DNA of 64,000 nucleotides from Hygrocybe punicea (Eukaryota > Basidiomycota > Agaricomycetes > Agaricales > Hygrophoraceae): the NCBI GenBank assembly GCA_963556145.1, contig OY744464.1:310001-374000 (forward strand). The letters are read 5' to 3'. The notes under the pieces were generated by a model. That model was not told the origin of the DNA, did not search any database, and saw only the letters and a program-made list of their open reading frames with translations. This document shows, piece after piece, positions 23,573 through 35,307 of this stretch (position 1 is the stretch's first letter; each line of letters begins with the position of its first letter). Position numbers and translations under genes: made by a program.

Positions 23573-23850
23573 GAGATCACTCCAGATCTGCCAGGGTCCT
23601 GTCAAACCACTCCGGACCTGCCAGGGAGAAAGAAACTGCAGCCAGACCCTGTCAAACCACTCTGGACTTACCAGGGAGAAAGAAACTGCAGCTAGACCGC
23701 TGTCAAACCACTCCAGACTTGCCAGGAACAAAAAAACTGCAGCGAGACCCTGTCAAACCATTCCAGACCTGCCAGGGAGAAAGAAACCGCAGCCAGACCC
23801 TGTCAAACCACTCTAGACCTGCCGGGGTACAATCGGAGAAAGAAACTGCC
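23573..23850. repeat. About 53-bp tandem repeat upstream of hAT-3 transposase
   Basis: About five units share CCAGGGAGAAAGAAACTGCAG and GACCCTGTCAAACCACTCC. The array ends 55 bp before the transposase start, so it is a candidate promoter or transposase-binding array. Confidence 0.75.
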
Positions 23851-23859
23851 TCCTACACA

Positions 23860-23866
23860 TATAAAT
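23860..23866 (+). promoter_or_regulatory. TATA-like box of hAT-3 transposase
   Basis: TATAAAT lies 40 bp before the ATG at 23906 and directly after the tandem array. It is the only TATA-like word in the upstream 200 bp that I noticed. Confidence 0.5.
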
Positions 23867-23905
23867 TCGATAGTATCTTGTCCTTGTCCTCCACCCAATC
23901 TACCA

Positions 23906-26724
23906 ATGCCACCCCGTACTCATCAAGTCCCGCGTACTCAAGTCAACGTCCAAGAACCCGAAGGGGAGATCTTTGCACTAGATGATGTCTCCGAGACCGA
24001 AGAGCACGCACCAGCGCGTGGCCGTCAAGGCACTCAAGATCCTGTCGGCAGCCAGCGTGAAATCCATGTCAACGATCCAACTGTTTCGTGGAAGGTCAAT
24101 ACAGCCGCAGATATACAGTACTTTTTCGAATCTGACCCGGAAACGCGCAAACGAGTCTGCAAATTTTGCAGGTAAGCTTTATTTTTTTCTTCTTCAATTA
24201 CAGACTTGCCAAATTTCTTGTAGGGAAGCAAAAAACACCGACCCAGCATGGTCACCCGTGAATTTTGCATTCTCCTCAAAGACATCAAATACGTCCCTAC
24301 GCCCCCACATCGAAAAACATCACTTGGAACATTACGTGTTAGTCACGAAGGAGAAAGGATGGAAAGTTCTGTTACCTGGTCTTGTGTCGCAGGCTGGATC
24401 ACAAGGGACCTTGGAAAGTGAAGCTGGACCCAGATCTGAGGCTGAGAAATTTGACGATGCAACTTTCCATGCGGCACTACTAAATTTTATCATCGCTGAC
24501 GATCAAGTAAGTGTAAATTGATTTAACTTAATTTTAATCTAATAATGGTGGAGTCGCTAAATCTAGTCGAATGTCCTGAATTTCGCCGCTTACTTCTCCT
24601 TTTACGAAGGGAACTCAAGAAGACCACAATCCCGCGGAGAACAAAGATGCGTGAACTAATTATCCAGGCGTGGAAAAGGCACTTCCAGGTTTTACAGCAC
24701 CAACTTGCTGTACGTTTCCTTATTCTGCTTCATCATTTCTTAATTGTATTCTCCAGAGTTCTGTAGGGCAAATCTCCTTTACATCTGATGTCTGGTCTGA
24801 CCAAAACCGCCAATCATACTTGGCAATCACTGCGCATTGGATTGCTAGAGTTGAGGGAACGTCGTCTTTACAACTCAAGGTATCGCTTATCGCATTTCAT
24901 CATCTCCGTGGTGGCCACGACGGCGAAACGCTCGCAGCAACAACTTTAAAACTTCTCGATAGAGCCGGAGTTACTGTCAAGGTAAGCATGAACAAGCAGG
25001 GCCCCCACGACATTTCTAACCTGGATACATTTCAAGGCTGGACATTTTACACTAGATAACGCATCGAGCAATGCGACCATGATGAAAGGGCTCGAAAGGA
25101 TGTTCGCTGGTCGTGATATTGGCTTTGATGCAGCTGACCGCCAGATTATGTGCTTCGGACATGTCGTTGACCTTAGCTCCAGACGAGTAATACTCAGTGT
25201 TTCTAATACTGATACAACTGGCGACATCCCTCCTCCTCTCATTGATGCTGAACCAGTTGCCTATAACCCCATAGCTCGTGCCCATGCGGTAGTCCGAGCG
25301 ATTCGAGGATCAGGCTCACGTCGAGATGCTTTTACTGAGCTTATTGCAAACGGAAATGCTAAGGGATGGTTCAAGCAAGGGAACCCTCCTACTATCGTCA
25401 AACTTAAATCATTGCAGCTCTTGCGAGACGTGCGCACGCGGTGGGATTCAGTGTACAAAATGCTCAATCGACTTTGTGAGATGCGCCCGGTATGCCTCCA
25501 ATCTACCAAATTTTCTTATTGCTAAAAATTAATTTGATAGGCTGTTGATCACTTTTTAGCGCTTCCCAACAACAGTGACCTCGCTAAGTATAAACTCTCA
25601 CCTGATGACTGGTCCAGAATGCAAGACATAGAACTTGTTTTGAGTGTAAGTAACAGCATAGCCATCAGATACACCCTGACCTTGCAATCTTACCAACAGG
25701 TTCCACACGCTGTACAGCAGGTGATGTCGGCCAAGAGAACTCCGATCTTATCTGGCGCTATCCCTGCATTTGAGCTGTTTATGTCAAGGTGGGAGAAATT
25801 GATGGAGGAACACCCACATTTAGAGCAGCTCATTAAACCTGGGCTGGAGTGGGCATCAATGTATTATGGTCAAATGGATCGCACTCGAGCTTACATTATT
25901 GCAATGCGTAAGTAAAGATTCCTTCCTCAACCCAGATAGCTAATGGTCTTACACAGTTCTGAACCCTGCAATGCGCATGACATGGATCAAAAAACATTGG
26001 GAGCAGGAATACATCACCGTTGCTGAGACGACGATTCGGCAAATTGTGAGTATGTTTGTATGGTTTTATGCTTCGAAAATTCTCATCTACTTCCCACAAG
26101 ATGCTTGAATACCGCGAGAAGGCCAGTGATGCCGTAGAAGAGTCAACGCAGACCTCCGAAGCCGACCCGCCAGGAGAGATGCCACCATACATGTCACTTG
26201 CGGCACAATATGGCCTTACTGAAGACATAGACTTTGGTGAATCTACTGCAAATGTACAAACTGTTGATCAAGAATATCAGGCTTATATCACGGCGCAATT
26301 ATCACCGAAGACTGTCAATATTCTCAAGTTTTGGGAGGTAGGCAGTGACATTGATTATATATCAATTGCTGACAAGACATTGCAGGCGAACCAAACTTCT
26401 TTCCCCACCCTTTTTGCGATGGCTATGGACTATCTTCCAATTCAGGCGTCTTCTGTTCCTTGTGAACGTATCTTTTCCTTGAGTGCTGAAATGGACACCA
26501 AGCGGAGGAATCGCATCAATCCTCTTTTGATGGAGGCTCTCCAGATGGTGAAATTTTATCTGAAGCAAGAACGTCTCAATTTCACGGCGGTTTGGATTAC
26601 ACCAGAAAAGCAGATGGTTGATGATGACCCAGAGGAAGATCTCCTACAGACGTTACTTGCGGGAAATTTTCAAGATGGCTTGGACCATGTCATTCAAACC
26701 ATTGATAGCGACGAGGGGGACTAA
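23906..26724 (+). CDS. hAT transposase of hAT-3, intact
   Basis: Ten exons join in frame with GT..AG introns: 23906-24171, 24224-24506, 24554-24709, 24757-24981, 25037-25489, 25541-25645, 25700-25907, 25957-26045, 26101-26337 and 26386-26724. The 786-residue product has no stop or frameshift. A BED-type zinc finger lies near residues 67-140 (CKFC ... HIEKHHLEHY). The catalytic core has D246 in FTSDVWSD and D317 in FTLDNASSN, then CFGHVVDL and RTRWDSVYKML. The C-terminal dimerisation block (LPIQASSVPCERIFSLSAEMD) is near residues 691-715. The enzyme would cut at the TAGTGTTGC ends and make 8-bp target duplications. Its completeness contrasts with the broken hAT-1 copy. Confidence 0.92.
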
Positions 26725-26753
26725 CTCTCTGGTGTGCCATAGCGTAATTTGTC

Positions 26754-27381
26754 GTGACAGTAGAATATGTACAAATTGATATGTCCACGTGCCCTTGGTT
26801 CTCCTCCGAGTGCTCAAATTTATGCTCTGCCTTTTCTGCAAGCTCTACACTCTCCTCTCGCACCATTAAGGGAGAGAGGCATTGTCTAATCCAAATGCTG
26901 GAACAGTGCGGATCGGCCAAGGAAGCGGTGCATACAAACATAGCCAACATCTGGCACTGCCCCAAGCATACATCGCTGAAATACACCATCACGATCGACA
27001 GCGACAACCTCAAAGCAGACAAGGAAGTAGTCTATGCGTCAACCACAGGGATGGGAGCCATAGCTGGAGCAACAGAGCAACAACGAAGGAGGAGGGATAT
27101 CCTCCTGGGTACACAGGTACGATTGTTCTTCCTTTCTGAAGTTTCACTGGTGCTGGGAATGCTAGATGTTTATTACAGCTTAATCATTCCAGGAGCGACT
27201 CCGTGAACATGGACCATTTCAGAGTCTTTGGTTGGAAGGCAACAGCATGCATACTCCATCTGAAGTAGGTGTGTTGGCAATTAACGAAGGCGCTGCCAAG
27301 AGGTCAATGCTGATGGAACACCGAGACAGACGAGGAGGCAAAAAATCCAGAGTGAAGCTGAATCGGCCACCCACGGGATGA
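26754..27381 (+). CDS. Small hypothetical protein in hAT-3
   Basis: A frame beginning at 26754 runs to a good donor at LLGTQ|GTACG (about 27117) and resumes after TTCCAG with ERLREHGPFQSLWLEGNSMHTP, stopping at TGA 27379-27381. The first codon is not ATG, so the true start may be within or upstream. The region is hydrophilic, with an Arg-rich end (EQQRRRRD, DRRGGKKSR). I do not recognise it. It follows the transposase by only 30 bp and could be element cargo. Confidence 0.4.
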
Positions 27382-27597
27382 GGATGTAAACATGGATTTA
27401 AACAAGGACAGAGGGGCGATATCTGACCTAAAATGTACAGAGGATTCCAACACTGTAGCGCTGACAACACGAAAGCAGGATAAGTTCTTTTTTACCTTGC
27501 CTGTATATCACTCTCACCTGGGTTTATCCCACCACCTGCATATTTTAGACACGTTTGTGTACACGCTTATCCTTGCACCTCTCTTCTACACCACAAT

Positions 27598-27801
27598 ATG
27601 CCTATGTTTCACGCTACAGACCTCGTCTTCAACAATAGCACCGCTAACAATGTTGGCGCCGACCAACACAATACGTACACCGTCCACAACTACTATTATT
27701 GCTGCCATTATTACTATTACGGCGACCGTTGGTACGACGATGTTTGGAATGTTATTTTGGTGGTCTGGATCACAATTTTCATGGGTTTGCTTGCTCGGTA
27801 A
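27598..27801 (+). CDS. Small predicted membrane protein with NNVG-type motif
   Basis: From ATG 27598 the frame encodes about 66 residues up to the donor CG|GTAAGTT. The N-part is Asn-rich (FNNSTANNVGADQHNTYTV), then a Tyr-rich stretch, then a hydrophobic segment WNVILVVWITIFMGLLA that could span a membrane. Downstream exons are unclear. The NNVGADQHN stretch resembles NNVGHNQYN near the N-terminus of the NLR at 50854-55200. Function is unknown. Confidence 0.4.
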   Translation: MPMFHATDLVFNNSTANNVGADQHNTYTVHNYYYCCHYYYYGDRWYDDVWNVILVVWITIFMGLLAR

Positions 27802-29397
27802 GTTGTTTCTTCTTTCTTAGCTGCGAAAAGCTCACAAAACACAGCGTGTGCTGCGCGATTTTGATCGCCAGAGGATTCACTTGACTTAAAGCAAGTCGGA
27901 ATTACTCTACGGTGGTAAGTACTGTTGATGAGGTCCCCCATTCAATTTTTTTTGACTTTTATGACCTACAGGATGGAAATTAGAATAATTTTGTTAGATT
28001 CACCATTTAAACTCCCCCTTAACAATCCCCTTCTCTGAAGGATCTTCTTTATATTAATCCCTGTGCTATAGATTTACTTTTCGACCTGGTGATGGTCACA
28101 CGAGGGCTAGGACAATACACGAGGTCAACTACGACAGGAAATTTGAAGTGAGTGTCATGCGACATTCCCTGCCCACTTGCAGATAACCAAGTCAATGGCA
28201 ATATAGCTAGCATATCGGCCAGAACCAACGTCACAGGAGAGAACTTGTCAATCGAGCCTACGGTCGAGCTTGAATTTAACATCTTTCAGGCTTTCTCAAG
28301 ATGTATCAGGAATGAGGCAAGGAGTGTCATACGAGGCAAAGTCATGTCGCGATTACATGGCTTCTCGGTTAGCTGCCTTTGAAAGAGAAGGGACGGAGGT
28401 TGCACAGGTCAATGATCAGGCTAGATCGTCAACAGCTTGAGATGATGACTTTGACACAGACCTCATGTCCTGGTTCCCTCCTCTCCAGGTCGGTCTTCTC
28501 CCTCACTCAGCCTGAGGCATATCTTCTCAATGACGAGGTTCATTTTACACACACACAGTATCCCCTCCTCTCCCTTGGTCCTATTTGGTCACAGTAGCCG
28601 ATTTGGGTCATGTTCACACATCCACGTTGTATACCCCCCATATCCTCAGATGCCAAACCCAATTTTGTGGTATCCCAGATTGACGAATACCCCAAGCTGT
28701 TCATCTTGAGTATTTGAGTTGTATGTGCCTTCCGTCTCCTCTCCGCTTACGTTGTGTTTATTCACTTGTTTTTTTTTTTCACCCTAGTTTTGGACTGCAT
28801 GCACAGTTTTTGGCCCGCTGTTGTGGAGTGAAATCCATTGGTAACGATATCCAGAGTGGGTGGATCAGCATTTCGATTAGAGTCGCTAATTGTTATTCAT
28901 TAATTTTTGCTAGGTTACCTTGTTTCGAAGACACGGGTGAAAATGTCAGCGCATGACTACATATTTTATTAGCCTTGAAGTTTACACTGCATGTCATGTC
29001 CACTCCACTTTCTGCTGAAGATAGGGAAAACCTCATTAGAGCTGCTCTCGAAGGTGTGTATATGACCGAGCTTGTAACCGCGCCTTCTTTGAGTCAAGTT
29101 TCCTCATTGCACGACGGCGACAGTCCAGCAATGTCGAAGAGTTTGCTTGTCTCACAGAATGGTACTGGTCACCAGTCTAATTGACACATCACCGGGGTTC
29201 CCAGGTACACTGTCTGTAAGATGTATACATGGGCACACACGTGACAGATGAGTTCAATCACGAGTATCATGTTCAGTGTTCAACCTTTCGTGTACCTATC
29301 TTTTGTCCTCATCAACTTCTCCTTTTTGTATGTGAGTAACGTCTAATATTCTGTGCATTCGAGCTTCATCCAACTCAAGTGAAGTAGTACACCTTTC
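27802..29397. other. Interior of hAT-3 without a clear gene
   Basis: Several ORFs of 60-80 residues are present on both strands, for example one from an ATG at 28993. None shows a domain or a convincing exon chain. Upstream exons of the kinase gene or remnants of other cargo could lie here. Confidence 0.4.
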
Positions 29398-30469
29398 ATG
29401 GAACTTGTTCGAATAGCTGGGAGATACAGGTTGCGCGAAAAAATCACATCTGGGACCGCCCGTATGTCTGGGCAACTGCACCCTCTTATATTAGACTCAC
29501 ATGCCTTGGTGGACAGATGACATATACCTTGTGCACAACATTTTGTCGGGGGAAGACCTCGTTGTTAAGCTCGAGCCACTGGATGGAAAGGATCATACCC
29601 TAGAACACGAGTTTCACATCTACAAGAAGCTTAGTGGAGGAATAGGAATCCCTCATGTCCATTGGTTTGGCACGGAAGGTGGCTTTGATGCGATGGTGGT
29701 TGATCGCCTCGGCCCATCCCTAGAGGACCTCTTTGTTCGATGCCATTTTCGGTTCACTGTGAAAACTATTCTGCTGCTGGCTGACCAGTTGGTAGGTAAA
29801 TTTGATTTCTGAGGCCATACCTGATCACCTAATGTCTTCCATGTCCAGCTCTGTTGCCTAAAATACATCCATTCTCGCAACTTCATTCACCGGGATCTCA
29901 AACCTAGCAACATTGTTATGGGCGTTGACAAGCATGCAAAATTGGTGCACCTCATCGATTTCGGGCTATTGAAGGAGTTCAGGAATCCCAATACACACCT
30001 GCACATTCCGTTCAACAAGGATCTTGGTCTCATCGGAACCACTAATTTTGCATCCATTAATAGTCACTTAGGCTTGCAGCTTGGAAGGCGGGATGATCTG
30101 GAGTCTCTCGCTTACATTCTCATATACTTTCTTTGGGGATTTTTGCCGTGGCAGGGCCTAGGTCAGGGTATTCTCGAAAGCAAACGAGGAATTGCCACAC
30201 ATGATTTGTTCCAAGGGCTCCCAGTGGAGTTTCGCACATTTCTGGAACACTGCCGCTCACTCGCTTTTGACGACAAACCCAATTATACTCGATTTCGCAA
30301 CCTTTTCAATAATCTATTGTTACGGGAGGGATTCCAGGGCAATCTGGTATTTGATTGGGATGTTGCTGGTGGATCAATCACCCCACCATCGAGCAGGAAG
30401 GAGTTTCGGGATAGCAGCAAGATTTCTAAGAAACGCCATCATTCACCCCCCAAGCGTCGTACAGGGTAA
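29398..30469 (+). CDS. Casein kinase 1-like protein kinase, cargo of hAT-3
   Basis: Exons 29398-29461, 29517-29791 and 29849-30469 join in frame to 319 residues. The nucleotide loop reads RYRLREKITSGTAHDIYL. The lysine of the VAIK site is K39 (LVVKLEPL), the HRD motif is H127-R128-D129 (FIHRDLKPSN) and the DFG motif is D150-F151-G152 (LIDFGLLKEF). LIGTTNFASINSHLG and RRDDLESLAYILIYFLWGFLPWQG are casein kinase 1 family signatures. The glycine loop lacks the second glycine of GSGSFGDIY, so nucleotide binding may be altered. A strong donor GGTAAGT overlaps the stop codon, so a further short exon is possible. It lies wholly inside hAT-3. Confidence 0.85.
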
Positions 30470-30964
30470 GTACCACACAGCCATTCATTGGCGTGGTGAC
30501 CTAACAGATTGTGCACAGATTACGCTCTCAGACCCGCATTTCACCATCACTTGTTGTCACCAGGCAATGCATGCCTCCCTTACTTTGAATGGTCATCATT
30601 ATTTTATTCATTTAACCATACCTTTCTTTACCATAACCTGAGGCATTCCCCCTTGTATTCATGCTTCTTTGTACATCGCGTCTCGCATCTCCGCCTCCTC
30701 CATGCTCCACGCATGGAACACACCGTCCAGCTCTCCCCTCATGCGCACAATTACGTTTTGTATGACGGTACATATGCACTTTTATTAATCGTGCGCGTTT
30801 GCGTGATGAGGGTGTATCTCCTCATTCTCGTTCTTCTGTTCACAAGGTGGGAGCTGCTCGCTTATTAGAGCTAGCTTACCACTATATTTGTTATTTGATG
30901 AATGAAAAAAGTTGGGCTTGCTGTTGGCAACAGCAAGCTCGAGCAGGATCAAGACTCCACCTGA

Positions 30965-31440
30965 ACTCCTCGTGAATGCCGTGCACACGTCAATTGACGT
31001 GGACGTCTACGTTCACGAGGTGGTGGTAGGCTTGGGGGAGCAGGGGAAGGGCCGGGCAGCAGGAAGAGGGGGATGGCCTCGCCGTCATTGTTGCCTGGCC
31101 TCACAATCACCCATCCTCGAAATCCTTGCCCTTGTCGTCATTGTCTGCCACTGGCCAGTTGGTCAGTGTCAGTGCTGATGTTGTCGAGGCCAGGTCATGG
31201 CTGTGGTTTGGTGTGGTTGTAGTCACAGATAGATAGTTAGCAAAATTTAGTGAGGGTTTGGTGACTTACCTGGGCCGGTAGGTGGGCGCACCACCCTCCC
31301 GGCCTTTCTCCCCTCATTGTCTTCTTCATTGCTGTAGGTGGTGGTGGTGGTGAGGTAAGGGTGGTGGGCATGGTAGCAGTGGTGGTGGTGGCGGCGGCAG
31401 AAGTGATAGGAGGAGGAAGAGAATGAGAGGAGGAGAATGC
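30965..31440. repeat. hAT-3 right inverted subterminal arm
   Basis: Reverse-complement partner of 22759-23285, beginning with a palindrome centred on GTCAATTGAC (about 30965-31022). The arms strengthen the assignment of both ends to one element. Confidence 0.8.
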
Positions 31441-32540
31441 GCTTTGCGGGTGGAGCGGTCCGAGTCGACTTTCGGTCGAGGCTGAAGTCGTAACCATGAC
31501 TATATTAGTCAACTTATTCCCAGGATCAGCTCGGTTACTGTGGTTACAACACATGACCAGCTTCGGCTTGCCAGCCGACTTTTAGCCGAGTTGCAGCAAC
31601 ACTAGTTCAGCCCAAGGTGCTGGACTGAACTGAACTTCCGGTTTGGTTCGGAGTTCGAACCGGGTTCAGTTCGGTTCTGAACCGAACTTTGGCAGCACTA
31701 TTATATAACGCTTGGAAATCATTACTACCCACCCTTGTCTGCCCTCTCCTTTCATATCTCCATCAGTCCCATGCTCACGTTCTTCCCCCTCCCAGCACCC
31801 TTGATGGAGCTTGCAAACGGTCACATTGTACAATGAAAACACACCAAATGATATGCCTATATTTTGACCGTATGTCGTTTGCAGTTCTAAAACGAAACCG
31901 CCAACTGATGGAACTATTAGATTATATCTCAATGTCAATGTCTACTTGCAGCTGCCGCACACTTCCTCAGCTGCTGGTTGCAAACGGCCTGTGTCCCACT
32001 GCGCCATCCCAACCACACATAGCAGTCGCAATTAACCTCCTCGGCCTCTATCGTGCTCTCTTCAAACAATCTTGTGACGCAGTGAACACAATAGCTTCAG
32101 CTCTTCATTTCTTTTATACCGAGCGAGGTTTCTACATGCAGGATAAGGCTGTAAGTGTCACTCTCTCATTATTCTACCCAGCGAGTAACATAATTCAAGG
32201 GTGATCCCATCCGAGAGCCTTTCCGTCGCAGTCTTGGTTATGCCATTCAATGGTATGACAGTCTATGTGTACTCCTCGAGAAAGAGGTCAGCTCGGCGCT
32301 GGAGGTAGCAGATGAGCACATCCAAGAAGCCAAAGTACCTCCAGATCCACCTCCGCCAAACCTCACCTCCCAACCTACTACAACATTGGAACCTGGCCAA
32401 GCATCTCAAATCCTCCAGCAACGCTGCCCAGCCTGCTTCTCTGGCCTGTTTTATGGCCGGTCATTCAGCAAGTAAGTAAACCCTGATAACTGCCTGGTTG
32501 GTATTAACGCCATGATAGTGGTGCCAATATTCATGTCAGT

Positions 32541-34556
32541 TGTTGTTCGTGGGGAGTGTTTCTTAGAAAAACAGTTCCTCACCAAGGGTTTCTGGAGTGC
32601 AACTTTGATGGGGAAATTACCTTGTTCGGCAAGGGTGGATTTGTCCTTGTTTCAACTCAATGTACTTACTCACTTGCTAGTGCGGTTATAGGTTGAACCT
32701 AGTGATGATAGTTATATGAGATAACAATACAGTTATCTTATGTCAGTTGTTATTAGATAACAAGGCAGTTATCTAATAGTAGTGGTTAAGGATATGAGAT
32801 AGCAGTATACAGTTACCTATCAAGAGTAGTTGATACTTGATAACAATATACAATACCTGTCAAAGATTAGTTGATGTTAGATAACAATGAACAGTTACCT
32901 TATAATAGATGTAAGTCAGAGTATATGACTTGAAGGATGAAAGTATAGTGAGGTCTTCCAATCAAGGTAAGACTTTGAGATGATAGACACTTAAGCAAGG
33001 GTAGGTGATGAGTGTAAGTGGCAATGATGAACAATGAGCAAGAGGATAGTGAAAGTCAATGAGGGATATGACAATAGACTATCAACAAAGGATGCGATGA
33101 TATTGGATACGTGGATAAAATAAAAGTAACAAGAGCAGTTGATGTTCAAGATATCGGACAATATTCCGAAGCTTCAAACACACATTGGCTACTAGTGCAG
33201 AATAAAGTACTGGGATATCTTTATGAAGATCAATAGTTTCTTGCCAGAAGAAGTTGACAATAGTGATGGTACTATGTCAAGAATATTCTCAAACAAGTAA
33301 TAAAAGACTATCAATATATATCTGATATTGATAACTCAATTAAACTTAATGTCTGAGACTAACAAGCTGACTGAGAATGGGACTGTGACTGTGACTGTGA
33401 CTGAATTGATGTACTGACTACTACCAAAAGTAGGTATGTACAAAGAAGAAGGGGGGGTTGAATCAAAGGAATGACTGACTGTCTCCTGCAGAAACTGGGC
33501 CCTATTTATACCTTTGGCTGCTGCAGGAGTCACTGTGAGTCATAGAAAGAATTTGAAATAAGTGGGTAGGGTGTGAATCATAAGGGAGTAATTATGAAAT
33601 GGGGAAGGGGGTTTGTAAGCATGATATGAAATAAAAGTGCTAACTACTGAGTCATTAAAGAGTAATATGAAATGAAAAGTAGGGTGATGAGTAAAGAGGC
33701 ATAGGTCTGTGAACATAAAAGGAAAATGGGGCATAGGTGGTGAGTCATAGACAGGAATTGGGGCATAATGCTGTGCAGGTATTGGAAATAGTGCACAGGT
33801 TGGTGAGTCATATAGAAGAATGGGGCATAATGTTGTGCAGGTATTGGAAATAGTGCACAGGTTGGTGACTCATGTGGAGTCAATTACTGAGATTCCTAGG
33901 GTAGATGTAATGGGAATGCTGGCATAATTGGTCATAAAGGTCATAATTTGGTCATGATGAGCCATAGATGGTCATAGTGGTCCATATATGGTCATAGTAG
34001 TCATAAGATGTTGAGGGTGGATCAACTGAGTCATCACAGGAGGGGATGAGTCAAGGGCTGATCTAATCTGTGATCTGGGGGGGTATGATTCTCCAGGAAT
34101 CATGGATCAAGGCTGAGTCATGCTATTTCAAATTGTGCTTGATAGATCAATTCTTCAGACAATGCTTCTTTTGATCAATAGATCTTGATGGATGATGTAA
34201 GATGGTGCTTCTTATCTTGTTTTGGTCCAACTGAGATAAGATTGTGGCTGTGCAGCTTCTTTGATCTTTTTGATCTTGTTGCCTGATATGGTCCTGCTGT
34301 TAGCTAATGTCTTATCCTTAGCAGTTAAGTTAAGGATAATTCATCTAATAACTAATCCTTTAACTGATAAGTGTCTCTCAACTTGGAACAGTGTCCTGGG
34401 GTAGTGTCCTTGTCTTTTCTTATTAGTGGAGGTAAGGTAGCTTAACTTGAACTTTACTCTTGTTATTGGCTACTCTTCCTTCGGGCTGATAAACTCAGGT
34501 GTCCTTGCTGTCAGCTTAATACCATGTTTGATCCAAAACCATTTTGGATCATGACA
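32541..34556 (-). mobile_element. Solo LTR, about 2.0 kb, in the KDZ gene
   Basis: Read on the minus strand the segment starts TGTCATGATCCAAAATGG and ends GAACAACA, the TG..CA ends expected of an LTR. CAGT flanks both sides (32537-32540 and 34557-34560), a 4-bp target duplication; a fifth base differs. The KDZ frame is continuous across the flanks. A TATAAATA box followed by GGGCCC at about 33515-33495 on the minus strand fits an LTR promoter. There is no coding region. Two kb is long for an LTR, so another non-coding element type is possible. Confidence 0.6.
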
Positions 34557-34987
34557 CAGTACTGATGGAAACACGCACCATCGCCACCGCAAATCTGCTG
34601 GGGACAGCCCAAACTTCTATGACCCAATTTACTTCATCTCAAAGGTGCAAGTTGATGCCGTTGGTGACCGCATCGAGAGCCTACAGAAGGCTCCAGCCAA
34701 ACCTTACCAGCCGAAGGTTCCAGACGAGGCTGTGGACAAATGTGAGAACTCACACGATGCTACCAATGGCAGCAAGGACAAAAGCAAAAGTGAACAATTT
34801 GATGACACTGGGATTGTCAGCCTGATTTGCCGACACGACATCCCACTGTTTTTCGCCAATATGGATACTCCAGGAGAGCAACAGAAGTACACAGTAGCCC
34901 TGATAGAACATCTTTTCTCGCACCTGCCTCCTGGGGCAACGGTTGCTGCTTTGTACGACATTGGATGTGTGCTCGACCGCTCGGTAC

Positions 34988-35307
34988 TAGGGAAATGCAG
35001 GGGTAATCCCAGGATACATTTGTCTGTATCCGTACTCGTACTTGCCACAGATACGGATACCATATCCGCGGATTTTACTCACGGATTCCTGATCAAAATG
35101 AGCCGGAGATCACCTGAAACGGTCAAGAATTGACTGAGATAGAGTCCAATCAATGTTTAGTCTCTATCTCAGTCAATTCTTGACTGTTTTGGATGATCTC
35201 CGGCTCATTTTGAAGCCCACGGAGACGAGAATCTGTATCCGTACTCATAGTCTTAAGAGTACGGATACCTGCGGATCAGGATTTACCCTTATCCCTGCAT
35301 TGCCCTA
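34988..35307. mobile_element. Foldback hAT-type MITE, copy 2, in the KDZ gene
   Basis: 320 bp with ends TAGGGAAATGCAGGG and (inward from the right) TAGGGCAATGCAGGG. The perfect 8-bp duplication CTCGGTAC lies at 34980-34987 and 35308-35315. The sequence is the reverse complement of copy 1 at 3678-3997, with the same central stem. The 8-bp duplication and TAGGG ends place this family in the hAT superfamily. Confidence 0.92.

Larger units (their letters stand above)
22600..31604 (+). mobile_element. hAT-3: apparently autonomous 9-kb hAT with kinase cargo, nested in hAT-2
   Basis: The ends are TAGTGTTGCCGCGACTCGG at 22600 and, inward from 31604, TAGTGTTGCTGCAACTCGG. A perfect 8-bp target duplication GTTCAGCC lies at 22592-22599 and 31605-31612. 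Subterminal regions form an inverted pair of roughly 650 bp (about 22600-23285 against 30965-31604). Contents are a lesion-free transposase (23906-26724), two small hypothetical genes and a casein-kinase-1-like gene (29398-30469). The terminal sequence is almost that of hAT-4 at 41743. Confidence 0.93.
21256..31700. mobile_element. hAT-2: non-autonomous hAT carrying nested hAT-3
   Basis: The ends are CAGTGCTACCGAAGTTC at 21256 and, inward from 31700, TAGTGCTGCCAAAGTTC. The 8-bp target duplication TTATATAA is perfect at 21248-21255 and 31701-31708. The subterminal regions are packed with GTTCAGTTC/GAACCGAAC motifs (21275-21415 and 31612-31690). Removing the nested 9-kb hAT-3 leaves about 1.43 kb without a transposase, so hAT-2 was a non-autonomous element built around a minisatellite. 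It interrupts the KDZ gene. Confidence 0.92.
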
